A stretch of DNA of 37,638 nt, from contig NZ_RCAA01000006.1 of assembly GCF_003628475.1 (NCBI RefSeq), forward strand, positions 104,341 through 141,978, in the 5' to 3' direction. The position numbers and the translations under genes are program-made. Below, in pieces: positions 17,566 to 29,376 of the stretch (position 1 is the stretch's first letter; the number at the start of each line of letters is the position of its first letter). The notes beneath the pieces were generated by a model. The model made no database searches and was not told where the DNA came from. It was given only the letters and a program-made list of their open reading frames with translations. Origin of the DNA: Enterobacter sp. R1(2018). GTDB taxonomy: Bacteria > Pseudomonadota > Gammaproteobacteria > Enterobacterales > Enterobacteriaceae.

Positions 17566-20500
17566 ATGTTGCGTGTTTACCATTCCAACCGCCTTGATGT
17601 CCTGGAAGCCATCATGGAATTTATTGTGGAAGGGCAGCCTCTTCCCGATCCGTTCCAGCCGGAGGTGGTGCTTGTGCAGAGCACGGGGATGGCGCAATGG
17701 CTGCAAATGACGCTGGCGCAAAAGTTTGGTATCGCCGCCAATATAGCCTTTCCGCTACCGGCGAGCTTTATCTGGGAAATGTTTGTTCGCGTCCTGCCGG
17801 ACGTGCCCGAGGAGAGTGCCTTTAACAAACAAAGCATGAGCTGGAAACTTATGAAGCTCATTCCCGACATGCTGGAAAGGCCTGAATTTGCTCTGTTGCG
17901 ACACTATCTGACGGAAGATGACCACGGACGCAAGCTCTTCCAGCTTGCATCACGTATTGCGGATCTCTATGACCAGTACCTTGTCTATCGCCCCGGCTGG
18001 TTAAGTACATGGGAAGCAGGCGAGCTGGTGGACAACGCGGGCGATGCGCAGCGCTGGCAGGCGCCGCTGTGGGCCGCGTTGGTGCAGCATACCCGCGAGA
18101 TGGGCCAGCCGGAATGGCACCGTGCTAACCTCTATCAGCGGTTTATCAGCGCCTTGGAAAAGAGCGATGAGTGCCCGAAGGGTCTGCCGCCTCGCGTATT
18201 TATCTGCGGTATTTCCGCTTTGCCGCCGGTTTATCTCCAGGCCCTGCAGGCGCTGGGTAAGCATATCGACGTCCATCTCTTGTTCACTAACCCTTGCCGC
18301 TATTACTGGGGCGATATTAAAGATCCGGCGTATCTGGCGAGGTTATTAAGCCGTCGGCGTCGCAGCCATTATCAGGCAAACCGCTCGCTGCCGCTCTTTA
18401 AGGATAACCAGACGGCTTCCTCGCTCTTTAATGACGACGGGGAGCAGGACGTAGGTAATCCCATGCTCGCTTCCTGGGGGAAAACCGGTCGTGATTACAC
18501 CTTTCTGCTGGCGGAGCTGGAACAGTTTGAAGAGATCGATGTGTTTGTGGATATCGAGCCGGATAACCTGTTGCATAGCCTGCAGTTCGATCTGCTGGAG
18601 CTGCAAAACAATGCGGTTGCAGGGCTGACGGAGGAAGATTATAAGCATAGCCATAACAAGAGAACGCTCGATCCCAAGGATCGCTCCGTCACCTTTCACG
18701 AGTGCCACAGCCCACAGCGGGAAGTGGAAGTGCTCTACGATCAGCTACTGGCCATGCTGGATACGGACCCCTCGCTGACGCCCCGCGATATTATCGTGAT
18801 GGTCGCGGATATCGACAACTACAGCCCGTTTATTCAGGCCACCTTTGGCAACGCGGCGCCGGACCGCTGGCTGCCCTTTGCCATTTCCGACCGGCGGGCA
18901 AGCCAGGCGCATCCCGCGCTGCAGGCGTTTACCACTTTGCTTTCTCTGCCGAATAGCCGTTTTATGGCGGAAGACGTGCTGGCTTTGCTTGAGGTACCTG
19001 CGCTGGCGGCACGCTTTGCCATTAATGAGGAAGGTCTGCGATATCTACGCCTGTGGGTGAACGAATCCGGCGTGCGCTGGGGCATTGATGACGACAACGT
19101 GCTGGAGTTCGATCTTCCGGCTACCGGGCAACACACCTGGCGATTTGGCTTAACCCGCATGCTTCTGGGTTATGCCATGGACAGTAATGCCGGCGAGTGG
19201 CAATCCGTTCTGCCTTATGACGAATCCAGCGGCTTAATTGCCGAACTGGTAGGGCAGCTGGCCGAGCTGCTGATGCAGCTTAACCGCTGGCGACAGGCGC
19301 TTTCTGCCGAAAGACCGCTGTCTGAATGGGTGCCGGTTTGCCGGGAAATGCTGGAGTGCTTCTTCCTGCCGGATCGGGACACCGAGGCGGCGCTGGCGCT
19401 TATCGAAAAGCAGTGGCAGGAGATGATTAAGCACGGCCTGGATGCCTGTTATCAACAGCCGGTGCCGCTTACGCTGTTGCATGATGAACTGGCGCAGCGG
19501 CTTGACCAGGAGCGTATCAGCCCGCGCTTCCTCGCCGGTCCGGTAAACTTTTGCACTCTGATGCCGATGCGTTCTATCCCCTTCAAGGTTGTTTGCCTGC
19601 TGGGCATGAACGATGGCGTTTATCCGCGTACGCTGCCTCCACTGGGCTTCGACCTGATGAGCCAAACGCCACAGCGCGGAGACCGCAGCCGTCGGGATGA
19701 CGATCGCTATCTGTTCCTTGAAGCCCTGAACTCGGCCCAGCAGCGTTTTTATATCAGCTACATCGGGCGTTCTATCCAGGATAACAGTAAGCGCTACCCG
19801 TCCGTGCTGGTGGAAGAGTTGCTGAACTATATAGCCCAGAGCCACTGCCTGCCGCAGGATGCTGCACGTAACTGCGACGAGAGTGGGGAAAGGGTAAAAG
19901 CCCATCTCATTTATCAACACAGCCGCACTCCTTTTGACGCGGGCAATTTTATACCCGTCTCCCGTGGGCAAAGTTATGCCAGTGAATGGCTGCCGGCGGC
20001 CTGCGAACAGGGCGAAGTTCACGCGCCGTTTATTCAGGTATTGCAGGATAAAGCGCCGGAAGAAATCACCTTAGAACAGCTGCAGCGGTTCTGGCGTCAT
20101 CCGGTACGCGCCTTCTTCCAGATGCGGCTGGGGGTTAACTTCTGGCTGGATAAGACCGAGTTGCCGGATGCGGAACCCTTTACGCTCGACGGCCTCGAAA
20201 GATTTCAGATGAATCAGCAACTGCTCAACACGCTGATTGTGGGCGGCGATCCTCAGCAGCTTTTCCGTCGCTACCGTGCCGCAGGCGCCCTGCCGTATGG
20301 GGCGTTTGGTGAAATTGTCTGGGAAAAGCAGTTAACGGAAATGGAAGAACTGTCCACAAAAGTGATAGCTGAACGGCAAAACGGCACCAGCAAAGAGGTT
20401 GATTTAATCCTTGCGGGAACAAGACTGGTAGGGTGGTTGTCGGATGTTCAGGAAGACGGCCTGCTGCGCTGGCGTCCATCGGTGTTGAACGTCGCCCATG

Positions 20501-20940
20501 GCATGCAGCTGTGGGTTGAGCACGTCGTCTGGTGCGCCATGGGCGGCACGGGCAGCAGCAGAATGTACGGGCGAAAATCTTCGCAATGGCATTTTCCGGC
20601 GCTTGAGGTTGAACAGGCTAAAAACTATCTGCTGCAACTGCTTGAAGGCTATCGGGAAGGATTAAGCCAGCCGCTTCTGTTGCTACCAAATAGCGGCGGG
20701 GCGTGGATAAAAGCCTGTTACGACCCGGCAAATGATGCCATTTTATGGGATGAGCAAACGCAGCAGAAAGCCAAAAACAAACTGCTGGCGACCTGGGAAG
20801 GTAACCAGATGGTAGAAGGCGAAGGGGCGGATATCTGGCTGCAGCGTTTATACCGCACCCTGAATAATGACTATTACGAAGCCATTATCAGGGAAGCGCA
20901 ACGTTATTTGTTACCCCTGTTTCGTTTTAATGAGTCTTAA
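17566..20940 (+). CDS. recC: Exodeoxyribonuclease V subunit RecC
   Basis: 1124 aa (E. coli 1122). RecC is the Chi-recognising subunit of RecBCD, a helicase-nuclease that processes double-strand breaks for RecA. It has the fold of an SF1 helicase plus nuclease but without working active sites. Recognisable stretches are MLRVYHSNRLDVLE at the start, STGMAQWLQMTLAQ, VFICGISALPPVYLQAL, MRSIPFKVVCLLGMNDG(VYPR), DRSRRDDDRYLFLEAL and YISYIGRSIQDN. The ATG at 17566 follows AGGAG at a rather long distance (about ten bases). It ends the ppd operon; ptrA follows after 155 bp with its own promoter. Confidence 0.98.
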   Translation: MLRVYHSNRLDVLEAIMEFIVEGQPLPDPFQPEVVLVQSTGMAQWLQMTLAQKFGIAANIAFPLPASFIWEMFVRVLPDVPEESAFNKQSMSWKLMKLIPDMLERPEFALLRHYLTEDDHGRKLFQLASRIADLYDQYLVYRPGWLSTWEAGELVDNAGDAQRWQAPLWAALVQHTREMGQPEWHRANLYQRFISALEKSDECPKGLPPRVFICGISALPPVYLQALQALGKHIDVHLLFTNPCRYYWGDIKDPAYLARLLSRRRRSHYQANRSLPLFKDNQTASSLFNDDGEQDVGNPMLASWGKTGRDYTFLLAELEQFEEIDVFVDIEPDNLLHSLQFDLLELQNNAVAGLTEEDYKHSHNKRTLDPKDRSVTFHECHSPQREVEVLYDQLLAMLDTDPSLTPRDIIVMVADIDNYSPFIQATFGNAAPDRWLPFAISDRRASQAHPALQAFTTLLSLPNSRFMAEDVLALLEVPALAARFAINEEGLRYLRLWVNESGVRWGIDDDNVLEFDLPATGQHTWRFGLTRMLLGYAMDSNAGEWQSVLPYDESSGLIAELVGQLAELLMQLNRWRQALSAERPLSEWVPVCREMLECFFLPDRDTEAALALIEKQWQEMIKHGLDACYQQPVPLTLLHDELAQRLDQERISPRFLAGPVNFCTLMPMRSIPFKVVCLLGMNDGVYPRTLPPLGFDLMSQTPQRGDRSRRDDDRYLFLEALNSAQQRFYISYIGRSIQDNSKRYPSVLVEELLNYIAQSHCLPQDAARNCDESGERVKAHLIYQHSRTPFDAGNFIPVSRGQSYASEWLPAACEQGEVHAPFIQVLQDKAPEEITLEQLQRFWRHPVRAFFQMRLGVNFWLDKTELPDAEPFTLDGLERFQMNQQLLNTLIVGGDPQQLFRRYRAAGALPYGAFGEIVWEKQLTEMEELSTKVIAERQNGTSKEVDLILAGTRLVGWLSDVQEDGLLRWRPSVLNVAHGMQLWVEHVVWCAMGGTGSSRMYGRKSSQWHFPALEVEQAKNYLLQLLEGYREGLSQPLLLLPNSGGAWIKACYDPANDAILWDEQTQQKAKNKLLATWEGNQMVEGEGADIWLQRLYRTLNNDYYEAIIREAQRYLLPLFRFNES

Positions 20941-20956
20941 AATAACTGTATAAAAA

Positions 20957-20985
20957 TTGCACAGTTCGGCAAGTTCATCTATGAT
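20957..20985 (+). promoter_or_regulatory. Predicted sigma-70 promoter of ptrA-recB-recD
   Basis: TTGCAC (20957-20962), a 17-base spacer and TATGAT (20980-20985) form a good promoter downstream of recC. ptrA starts about 110 bases later. This supports separate transcription of recB-recD from recC. Confidence 0.65.
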
Positions 20986-21095
20986 GCGCAACTTGCTCAG
21001 GGCTGGCGAAAAAAGTAACAGCTAAGATAGCGAGATAAGTTAAAAGTTGTTAATGATGAGTGAGTTAAGTAGGTCCGTGATGATGAGGTTCGTGA

Positions 21096-23981
21096 ATGCC
21101 TAAATGCAGCACCTGGTTCAAACCGCTTTTCTTGTTAGCTGCTCTTTGGGCACCATTAAGTCAGGCAGATACGGGCTGGCAGCCCCTCCAGGAAACCATT
21201 CGTAAAAGCGAAAAAGATAATCGCCAGTATCAGGCGGTGCGTCTGGATAATGGTATGACGGTCCTGCTGGTCAGCGATCCGCAGGCGGTGAAATCCTTGT
21301 CTGCGCTGGTTGTGCCCGTCGGATCGCTTGAAGATCCTGACGCTCATCTGGGGCTTGCACACTATCTTGAACACATGACGCTGATGGGCTCAAAGAAATA
21401 TCCTGAGCCGGACAGCCTGTCAGAATTTCTTAAAAAGCACGGCGGCAGCCATAACGCCAGTACCGCAACCTACCGTACCGCGTTTTATATGGAAGTCGAA
21501 AACGATGCGCTGGCGGGCGCAGTCGACCGGCTGGCCGACGCCATTGCCGAGCCGAATCTGGCCCCGGAATATGCCGAACGTGAACGTAATGCGGTTAATG
21601 CGGAGCTGACCTTAGCGCGCGCCCGTGACGGTATGCGTATGGCGCAGGTTAGCGCCGAAACGCTCAATCCGGCGCACCCCGGCTCGCGTTTTTCAGGCGG
21701 CAATCTTGAAACTCTGCGCGATAAGCCGGGCAGCAAGCTGCTTGATGCGCTGGTGGCTTTTCGCAATCAATACTATTCCGCTAACCTGATGAAAGCCGTG
21801 ATTTACAGCAATAAGCCTTTGCCCGAGCTGGCAAAAATCGCTGTGGATACGTATGGGCGCGTGCCGAATAAAAATATTGAGAAGCCGGTTATTACGGTTC
21901 CTGTAGTGACGGACGCGCAGAAGGGCATCATCATTCACTATGTGCCGGCTTTGCCGCGCAAGGTGCTGCGCGTTGAATTTCGTATAGATAACAATAGCGA
22001 CAAATTCCGCAGTAAAACCGATGAGCTGATCGGCTATCTGATTGGCAACCGCAGCGAAAATACGTTGTCCGACTGGCTGCAAAAGCAGGGCCTCGCCGAC
22101 AGCATTCGTGCTGATTCGGATCCGTTAATTAACGGCAATAGCGGCGTGTTTGCTATTTCCGTCTCTTTAACTGACAAAGGTCTCGCACAGCGTGATGAGG
22201 TGGTGGCCGCCATCTTCAGCTACCTGAATAAGCTGCGTCAGAACGGCATCGATAAAAGCTATTTCGACGAGCTGGCGCACGTGTTAGATCTGGATTTCCG
22301 TTATCCCTCCATTACCCGGGATATGGACTACGTGGAGTGGTTGGCGGACACCATGCTGCGCGTGCCGGTTGAGCATACCCTTGATTCAATCAATATCGCC
22401 GATCGTTTCGATCCCGCGGCCATCAAAGCCCGGCTTGATATGATGACCCCGCAAAATGCCCGCGTCTGGTATATCAGCCCGAAAGAGCCGCATAATAAAA
22501 CCGCCTACTTTGTGGATGCGCCCTACCAGGTCGATAAAATCAGCAAGCAGACCTTCACCGACTGGCAGCAGAAAGCCGCGGCCATCAATCTGACGTTGCC
22601 GCAGCTCAACCCGTATATTCCGGACGATTTTACGTTAATCAAGCCGGAGAAAACCTATCTTCATCCGGAACTGCTGGTGAAAGAGCCGGGCCTGCGCGTG
22701 CTCTATATGCCGAGTAAATATTTTGGCCTTGAACCAAAGGCCGACGTAACGCTGGTGCTGCGAAATCCTCAGGCGATGGACAGCGCTAAAAATCAGGTGC
22801 TGTTCGCGCTTAACGATTATCTGGCCGGTATTGCGCTGGATGAATTAAGCAACCAGGCGGCCATCGGCGGCATCAGCTTCTCCACCAATGCGAATAGCGG
22901 GCTGATGGTGAACGCTAACGGCTATACGCAACGCCTGCCGCAGCTGTTTGAAGCGCTGTTGGCGGGGTATTTTTCTTATACCCCAACGCAGGAGCAGCTC
23001 GACCAGGCGAAGTCATGGTATGCGCAAATGATGGACTCGGCGGATAAAGGTAAAGCCTACGATCAGGCGATTATGCCTGTGCAGATGGTCTCGCAGGTTC
23101 CTTACTTCCAGCGCGAGGCGCGTCGCGCCCTGCTGAAAGACATCACCTTAGAAGACGTTCTGGCCTATCGCAATATCCTGAAAGATAATGCCAAACCAGA
23201 GTTTCTGGTGCTGGGGAATATGGCTCCGGAGCAGGCCAAAATCCTGGCCCATCAGGTACAAAGCCAGCTGGCTACCAAAGGCAATGAGTGGTGCCGTAAC
23301 AAAGACGTGCTGATCGATAAACGGACGCTGGCGAAGTTTGAGAAAGCGGGAAGCAGCACGGACTCGGCCCTGGCTGCCGTATATGTTCCTGAAGGCTACG
23401 ACGAGACGGTAAGCACCGCCTACAGCGCTATGCTGGGGCAAATCATTCAGCCGTGGTTCTACAACCAGCTACGTACCCGCGAACAGCTTGGCTACGCGGT
23501 ATTCGCTTTCCCGATGTCCGTTGGGCGCCAGTGGGGGATTGGTTTTCTGCTGCAAAGCAGCGATAAGCAGCCGGCTTACCTCTATGAACGCTTTAAGGCG
23601 TTTTATCCGACGGTCGAACAAAAGTTACGCACCATGAGTGCCGAAGATTTCGCCCAGATCCAGCAGGGTATTATTAACGAAATGATGCAGGCTCCGCAGA
23701 CGTTGTCTCAGGAGGCTTCCCAACTGAGCAAAGATTTCGACCGGGGAAACCTGGCCTTCGATTCGCGTGATAAAGTGATCGCCGAAATTAAAAAGCTGAC
23801 TCCCGTTAAGCTTGCGGATTACTTCCATCAGGCCGTGATTGAACCTCAGGGTGCGGCCATGTTGTCGCAGGTTTCCGGCAGCCATAACGGCAAGGCGGAA
23901 TACGCCACGCCGCAAGGCTGGAAAACCTGGGAGGGGGTCAGCAGTCTGCAACAATCGTTGCCGCTGATAGATGCTAAATAA
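21096..23981 (+). CDS. ptrA: Protease III (pitrilysin), periplasmic zinc protease PtrA
   Basis: 961 aa (E. coli 962), an inverzincin of the M16A family that degrades small peptides such as insulin chains in the periplasm. The N-terminus MPKCSTWFKPLFLLAALWAP with LSQA is a signal peptide, cleaved probably before Asp25. The inverted zinc motif HxxEH is His89-Tyr-Leu-Glu92-His93, with the distal glutamate in ERNAVNAELTLARARDG. GGSHNASTATYRTAFYMEVE is also typical. Four M16 repeats follow, the later ones without metal sites. It lies between recC and recB, and recB begins 11 bases after its stop, so the protease and two RecBCD subunits share a transcript although their functions are unrelated. Confidence 0.98.
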   Translation: MPKCSTWFKPLFLLAALWAPLSQADTGWQPLQETIRKSEKDNRQYQAVRLDNGMTVLLVSDPQAVKSLSALVVPVGSLEDPDAHLGLAHYLEHMTLMGSKKYPEPDSLSEFLKKHGGSHNASTATYRTAFYMEVENDALAGAVDRLADAIAEPNLAPEYAERERNAVNAELTLARARDGMRMAQVSAETLNPAHPGSRFSGGNLETLRDKPGSKLLDALVAFRNQYYSANLMKAVIYSNKPLPELAKIAVDTYGRVPNKNIEKPVITVPVVTDAQKGIIIHYVPALPRKVLRVEFRIDNNSDKFRSKTDELIGYLIGNRSENTLSDWLQKQGLADSIRADSDPLINGNSGVFAISVSLTDKGLAQRDEVVAAIFSYLNKLRQNGIDKSYFDELAHVLDLDFRYPSITRDMDYVEWLADTMLRVPVEHTLDSINIADRFDPAAIKARLDMMTPQNARVWYISPKEPHNKTAYFVDAPYQVDKISKQTFTDWQQKAAAINLTLPQLNPYIPDDFTLIKPEKTYLHPELLVKEPGLRVLYMPSKYFGLEPKADVTLVLRNPQAMDSAKNQVLFALNDYLAGIALDELSNQAAIGGISFSTNANSGLMVNANGYTQRLPQLFEALLAGYFSYTPTQEQLDQAKSWYAQMMDSADKGKAYDQAIMPVQMVSQVPYFQREARRALLKDITLEDVLAYRNILKDNAKPEFLVLGNMAPEQAKILAHQVQSQLATKGNEWCRNKDVLIDKRTLAKFEKAGSSTDSALAAVYVPEGYDETVSTAYSAMLGQIIQPWFYNQLRTREQLGYAVFAFPMSVGRQWGIGFLLQSSDKQPAYLYERFKAFYPTVEQKLRTMSAEDFAQIQQGIINEMMQAPQTLSQEASQLSKDFDRGNLAFDSRDKVIAEIKKLTPVKLADYFHQAVIEPQGAAMLSQVSGSHNGKAEYATPQGWKTWEGVSSLQQSLPLIDAK

Positions 23982-23992
23982 AGTGAGAAATA

Positions 23993-26900
23993 ATGACCGG
24001 AACCGCTCAGCCCCTTGATCCACTAAGCTTGCCGCTCATTGGCGAGCGACTGATTGAAGCTTCTGCCGGCACCGGAAAAACCTTTACGATAGCGGCGCTG
24101 TACTTAAGATTGCTGTTGGGCCTGGGAGGAAGCGCCGCTTTTCCTCGTCCGCTCGGCGTTGAAGAGTTGCTGGTGGTGACCTTTACCGAAGCGGCCACGG
24201 AAGAACTGCGTGGCCGTATTCGCGCTAATATTCATGAGCTATGCATCGCCTGCGTGCGCAACCGTACCGAAAATCCGCTGCTTTCGAATCTGCTGGAGCA
24301 AATTCCTGACCGCCAGCAGGCGGCGCAAATCTTGCGTCTGGCAGAACAGCAGATGGATGAAGCCGCTATTTTCACCATTCACGGCTTTTGTCAGCGGATG
24401 CTCAGCCTGAATGCTTTTGAATCAGGCATGCTGTTTGAACATCAGCTTATTGAAGATGAGTCGCAGCTGCGCCGCCACGCCTGCGCCGATTTCTGGCGTC
24501 GCCACTGTTACCCGCTGCCTAAGCCGGTAGCACAGGCGATGAGCGAGCAGTGGTCCGGACCCGAGGAGTTGCTGCGCGACATTAACAGCTGGTTACAGGG
24601 CGAACAGCCCGCGTTAAAACAGCCACCGGCCGATAATGAAACCCTGATCGCGCGCCATGAAAAGATTGTTGCCGCCATTGATAGCGTAAAGGCGCACTGG
24701 CGGGCTGCGGCGCAGGATATTACGGCCGTTATTGATCAGTCAGGCGTCGACAGGCGTAGCTACAGCAGCAAGAATCTGCCCAACTGGCTTAGTATCATTG
24801 GCGAGTGGGCGCAAACCGAAACATCCAGCTATCAGCTGCCGGACGCGTTAAGCCGTTTTTCGCAGGCGACGCTTGATGAAAAAACGAAAAAGGGCGAGCC
24901 GCCGCGTCATCCCGTTTTCAGCGAAATTACGGCGCTGCTGGCGGAGCCTCTCACGCTTCGCGATCTGGTAATCGCGCGCGCGATGGCAGAAATTCGCTAT
25001 ATCGTGCAGCGCGAAAAGCGCCGCCGCGGCGAGCTGGGATTTGACGATATGCTTAGCCGTCTTGATGAAGCCCTGCGCCAGCCGGGCGGTGATGCTCTTG
25101 CCACAGCGATTCGCACCCGCTTCCCGGCGGCAATGATTGACGAATTCCAGGATACCGATCCCCAGCAGTACCGTATTTTCCGGCGGCTATACATAAGGCA
25201 ACCGGAAACCGCGCTGCTGTTGATAGGCGATCCCAAGCAGGCGATTTACGCGTTCCGCGGTGCGGACATTTTTACCTACATTAAAGCGCGTCATGAAGTA
25301 AGCGATCGCTATACGCTGGACACAAACTGGCGCTCGTCTCCTTCAATGATAGCCAGTGTAAACACCTTATTTAGCCAGGTTGAAAATCCCTTTCTGTTCC
25401 ATCAGATACCTTTCTTGCCGGTAAAGGCCGCGCCTAAAAATAGCGGCCTGCGGTTTACCGTTCGCGGCGAGACGCTGCCCGCGATGTCTTTATGGTTGCA
25501 GCCGGGGGACGGCTGTAGCGTAAGTGATTACCAACAAACCATGGCAATACAGTGCGCGCAACAGATCCGCGACTGGTTAGCCGCCGGTCTTCGCGGAGAC
25601 GCGCTGTTGTGGGAAGGCGATAAATCTCGCCCGGTGCAGGCATCTGATATCACCATTCTGGTGCGCAGCAGGAATGAGGCGGCGATAGTTCGCGAGGCGC
25701 TTGGCGGCCTCAATATCCCTTCGGTTTATCTTTCAAATCGCGATTCCGTCTTCGCCACGCCGGAAGCTCGTGAACTGCTGTGGATTTTGCAGGCGGTGCT
25801 GGCGCCGGAAATAGAATCTACGCTGCGCAGCGCGATGGCGACCAGCGTCTTAGGGCTGGATGCGCGGCGCATTGAAGCGCTAAACGAAGACGAAGAGGCC
25901 TGGGACCGGCTGGTGGAAGAGTTTACCGGCTATCGGCAAATCTGGCTGCGTCGCGGCGTGATGCCGATGCTGCGCACCTTGATGGCGGCACGTCAGGTTG
26001 CGGAAAACCTGCTGGCAACGCCCGGCGGCGAAAGGCGTCTGACGGATATCCTGCACATCAGCGAACTGCTGCAGGAGGCCGCAGCGCAGGCGGATAGCGA
26101 ACACGCGTTAGTTCGCTGGCTGGCGCAGCAAATCGCGGAGCCTGACAATAACGCCTCCAGCCAGCAGCTGCGGCTGGAAAGCGATAAGCACCTGGTGCAG
26201 GTGGTCACCATTCATAAGTCTAAAGGGCTTGAGTATTCGTTGGTCTGGCTGCCCTTTATCGCCAATTTCCGCCTGCAGAGCAGCGGCCTGTATCACGATC
26301 GCACCACCTTTACCTCGCTGCTGGACCTGAGCGATAACGAGGAAAGCCTTAGCCTTGCGGAAGAGGAACGCCTCGCGGAAGACCTGCGGCTGCTGTACGT
26401 GGCGTTGACCCGCTCCATCTGGCATTGCAGCCTGGGCGTAGCCCCTCTTTTCCGCGGCACGCGTGCCAAAAAAGGCGCCAGCGACCTGCACCTCGGTGCG
26501 CTGGGCTACCTGCTGCAAAAAGGGGAAGCGCAGGACGCCGTCGGCCTGCAGGCATGTCTTGAAGCCATAGCCTGTGAGGCAATTAGCGTCGAGCCGTTGA
26601 AGCAGCAGGATCCGCAGCCCTGGCAGCCCGCCGCGGCTAAGCGGCCTGAGCTGGGCGCGCGCGTGCTGCAAAGACGTATTGCCGATAACTGGCGGGTGAC
26701 CAGCTATTCCGGACTGCAGCAGCATGGCCAAAGCCTGGCGCTGGATTTATTGCCGCGTCTTGACGTGGACGGCGCGGGCGCCGGGCAGGAACCTGCAGAG
26801 CCTGCGCTTACTCCGCATACTTTCCCTCGCGGCGCGGCACCCGGTACTTTCCTGCACGGTCTGTTCGAGGGTATCGATTTTACCCAGCCGCTGGATGAAG

Positions 26901-27535
26901 CCTGGTTAAGCGAAGCGTTAAGCCTGCAGGGGTTTGGCGAACGCTGGCAGCCCGTGCTCAGCAGCTGGCTGAGCGAGATTCTGCAGGCCCCGCTGAATGA
27001 AACCGGCGTGTCGCTTAACCAACTGACGGCGAAAGAAAAACAGGTGGAGCTGGAGTTTTATCTGCCTATCGAAACGGACCTGCGCGCCGAGGATCTGGAC
27101 AGGCTTATGCGCGAATACGATCCGCTTTCGGCGGGTTGTCCGCCGCTGGATTTCCGGCAGGTGCGGGGTATGCTCAAGGGCTTTATCGATCTGGTCTTCC
27201 GCTGGCAGGGCCGTTATTACCTGCTGGATTACAAATCAAACTGGTTAGGCGAAGACAGCAGCGCCTATACCCGGCAGGCGATGGCGGGGGCCATGCAGTC
27301 CCATCGTTACGATTTGCAGTATCAGCTCTACACGCTGGCGCTGCACCGCTATCTGCGTCATCGTCTTCGCGATTATGATTATGAAACCCACTTCGGCGGA
27401 GTGATTTATCTCTTCCTGCGCGGCGTCGAAGGCAAGGGGTCGTCACAGGGCATTTTTTCCACTCGCCCTGCGGCCGAGCTTATTACAAAGATGGATACCT
27501 TATTTGCCGGCGCTCAAGAAGAGGTGATGCCATGA
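23993..27535 (+). CDS. recB: Exodeoxyribonuclease V subunit RecB
   Basis: 1180 aa, the E. coli length. RecB is the 3'-5' helicase and only nuclease of RecBCD. The Walker [11 protein letters not shown] is near residue 24; then come [41 protein letters not shown] (motif II), [31 protein letters not shown] and [11 protein letters not shown]. The C-terminal nuclease holds Asp1066 in GFIDL and Asp1079-x-Lys1081 in LLDYKSNW, one residue offset from E. coli Asp1067, Asp1080 and Lys1082. [14 protein letters not shown] also belongs to the nuclease. The start ATG at 23993 follows AGTGAG. The last four bases overlap recD (ATGA). Confidence 0.98.
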   Translation: MTGTAQPLDPLSLPLIGERLIEASAGTGKTFTIAALYLRLLLGLGGSAAFPRPLGVEELLVVTFTEAATEELRGRIRANIHELCIACVRNRTENPLLSNLLEQIPDRQQAAQILRLAEQQMDEAAIFTIHGFCQRMLSLNAFESGMLFEHQLIEDESQLRRHACADFWRRHCYPLPKPVAQAMSEQWSGPEELLRDINSWLQGEQPALKQPPADNETLIARHEKIVAAIDSVKAHWRAAAQDITAVIDQSGVDRRSYSSKNLPNWLSIIGEWAQTETSSYQLPDALSRFSQATLDEKTKKGEPPRHPVFSEITALLAEPLTLRDLVIARAMAEIRYIVQREKRRRGELGFDDMLSRLDEALRQPGGDALATAIRTRFPAAMIDEFQDTDPQQYRIFRRLYIRQPETALLLIGDPKQAIYAFRGADIFTYIKARHEVSDRYTLDTNWRSSPSMIASVNTLFSQVENPFLFHQIPFLPVKAAPKNSGLRFTVRGETLPAMSLWLQPGDGCSVSDYQQTMAIQCAQQIRDWLAAGLRGDALLWEGDKSRPVQASDITILVRSRNEAAIVREALGGLNIPSVYLSNRDSVFATPEARELLWILQAVLAPEIESTLRSAMATSVLGLDARRIEALNEDEEAWDRLVEEFTGYRQIWLRRGVMPMLRTLMAARQVAENLLATPGGERRLTDILHISELLQEAAAQADSEHALVRWLAQQIAEPDNNASSQQLRLESDKHLVQVVTIHKSKGLEYSLVWLPFIANFRLQSSGLYHDRTTFTSLLDLSDNEESLSLAEEERLAEDLRLLYVALTRSIWHCSLGVAPLFRGTRAKKGASDLHLGALGYLLQKGEAQDAVGLQACLEAIACEAISVEPLKQQDPQPWQPAAAKRPELGARVLQRRIADNWRVTSYSGLQQHGQSLALDLLPRLDVDGAGAGQEPAEPALTPHTFPRGAAPGTFLHGLFEGIDFTQPLDEAWLSEALSLQGFGERWQPVLSSWLSEILQAPLNETGVSLNQLTAKEKQVELEFYLPIETDLRAEDLDRLMREYDPLSAGCPPLDFRQVRGMLKGFIDLVFRWQGRYYLLDYKSNWLGEDSSAYTRQAMAGAMQSHRYDLQYQLYTLALHRYLRHRLRDYDYETHFGGVIYLFLRGVEGKGSSQGIFSTRPAAELITKMDTLFAGAQEEVMP

Positions 27536-29367
27536 AGATGTCCCAATGGCTGCAGCACGCGGTCGATCAAAAGCTGCTCCGCGCGCTGGATGTCCAGTTC
27601 GCCATGATGGTGGCCAGCGATGAGCAACCGGCTATTATGCTGGCCGCAGCTTTATTGAGCCACGATGCGGGCGAGGGACACGTTTGCCTGCCGCTTTCCC
27701 GCCTGACGCCTGAATACTGGTTTGCAGGCCGGCAGCTGGAGCTGGCAGAGCAGCTTTTCGCCGCTGCGGGGGAGGTGAGCGACTGGAAAAGCATCCTGCT
27801 CGCCTCGCATGCGGTAAGCGAAAACGACGACGCCACGCCGCTGAAGCTCATTGGCGAGCGGCTTTACCTGAATCGGATGTGGCAAAACGAGCGCGCCGTG
27901 GCTCGATTCTTTGGCGCCGAAAATCGCCCGATGCCGCTGGATGAGCAGCAGCTGGCGGTGGTGCTGAACCATCTTTTTGAGCCGATGAACGATATTGACT
28001 GGCAAAAGGTTGCGGCGGCGGTCGCGTTGACCAGAAGAATCTCGGTGATTTCCGGCGGCCCCGGCACGGGGAAAACCACGACGGTTGCCAAACTTCTTGC
28101 GGCGCTGGTACACCTTTCTGGCGACAGTCCGTTACGTATTCAGCTGGCAGCGCCTACCGGCAAAGCGGCCGCTCGCTTAACGGAATCGCTTGGGTCGGCG
28201 CTGCGCCGCCTGCCGCTGAGCGATAAACAAAAAGAAGCGCTGCCGGACGATGCCTGCACGCTGCACCGCCTGCTGGGCGTGCAGCCGAATAGCCAGCGCC
28301 TGCGTTACCATGCCGGAAATCCGCTGCATCTGGACGTGCTGGTGGTGGATGAAGCCTCGATGGTAGATTTGCCGATGATGGCGAAGGTGATCGACGCGCT
28401 GCCAGCCCACGCACGGGTGATCTTCCTTGGCGACCGCGATCAGCTGGCGTCCGTGGAAGCCGGCGCCGTGCTGGGAGATATCTGTCATTACGTCTCCTTC
28501 GGCTATTCCGCCACTCGCGCGCAGGAGCTAAGCCGCATCACGGATTATTTAATTCCTGCCGGGCAGGGCGAGCAGGCGAGCGCCTTACGAGATGGTCTAT
28601 GCCTGCTGCAAAAAAGTTACCGCTTCGACAGCCAGTCCGGTATCGGACAACTGGCCCTGGCGGTAAACGCCAGCGATGCGCGCCAGGCACAGGCAACCTT
28701 TAGCCTGGGCTTTACCGATATAAGCAAAAGGCCGCTGCGTGAGAGCGATGATTACGCGGCGATGATTGCGGATGCGCTGGAAAGCTATCGTATCTACCTT
28801 GAATTAATGCGCCAGCAGGCGGAGCCCGAGCGGATTCTGGAAGCTTTTGGGCGCTACCAGCTGCTGTGTGCGCTACGGGAAGGGCCCTTTGGCGTTGGCG
28901 GACTGAATGAAAGAATAGAGCAGGCGCTGTTTAATAAGCGTCTGATTAACAGGCCGACGTCCTCCTCATCGCGCTGGTACAGCGGCCGCCCAATTATGAT
29001 TTCCCGTAATGACAGCGCGCTGGGGCTGTTTAACGGCGATATCGGCATTGCGCTGGAAAAAGGCGACGGGCTACGCGTCTGGTTTTCACTGCCGGACGGC
29101 TCGGTGAAATCAGTGCAGCCAAGCCGCCTGCCGGATCATGACACCGCCTTTGCGATGACGGTGCACAAGTCTCAGGGATCTGAATTCGATCACGCGGCGC
29201 TGGTACTGCCGAACCAGTTCACGCCGGTCGTGACGCGTGAGTTGGTTTATACCGCCGTTACGCGCGCGCGCAGGCGGCTATCTGTGTATGCCGACGACCG
29301 CGTGCTTGAGAAAGCCATTATGACGCGTACTGAAAGGCGCAGCGGCCTGATTGATGTGTTTAACTAG
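27532..29367 (+). CDS. recD: Exodeoxyribonuclease V subunit RecD
   Basis: 611 aa (E. coli 608). RecD is the 5'-3' SF1B helicase of RecBCD and controls the nuclease before Chi. Walker [17 protein letters not shown] lies near residues 173-188; motif II is [33 protein letters not shown], then the C-terminal [17 protein letters not shown] and [11 protein letters not shown] complete the helicase set. The start ATG at 27532 sits in the ATGA overlap with the recB stop, so translation is coupled to recB. It converges on argA, with only 37 bases between the stops. Confidence 0.98.
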   Translation: MKMSQWLQHAVDQKLLRALDVQFAMMVASDEQPAIMLAAALLSHDAGEGHVCLPLSRLTPEYWFAGRQLELAEQLFAAAGEVSDWKSILLASHAVSENDDATPLKLIGERLYLNRMWQNERAVARFFGAENRPMPLDEQQLAVVLNHLFEPMNDIDWQKVAAAVALTRRISVISGGPGTGKTTTVAKLLAALVHLSGDSPLRIQLAAPTGKAAARLTESLGSALRRLPLSDKQKEALPDDACTLHRLLGVQPNSQRLRYHAGNPLHLDVLVVDEASMVDLPMMAKVIDALPAHARVIFLGDRDQLASVEAGAVLGDICHYVSFGYSATRAQELSRITDYLIPAGQGEQASALRDGLCLLQKSYRFDSQSGIGQLALAVNASDARQAQATFSLGFTDISKRPLRESDDYAAMIADALESYRIYLELMRQQAEPERILEAFGRYQLLCALREGPFGVGGLNERIEQALFNKRLINRPTSSSSRWYSGRPIMISRNDSALGLFNGDIGIALEKGDGLRVWFSLPDGSVKSVQPSRLPDHDTAFAMTVHKSQGSEFDHAALVLPNQFTPVVTRELVYTAVTRARRRLSVYADDRVLEKAIMTRTERRSGLIDVFN

Positions 29368-29376
29368 TTTGCCGGA

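Noticed and set aside
20944..20966. AACTGT-N11-ACAGTT upstream of ptrA as a LexA (SOS) box
   Set aside because: LexA needs CTGT-N8-ACAG; the spacing here is 11, and RecBCD genes are not known SOS genes. Most likely chance symmetry.
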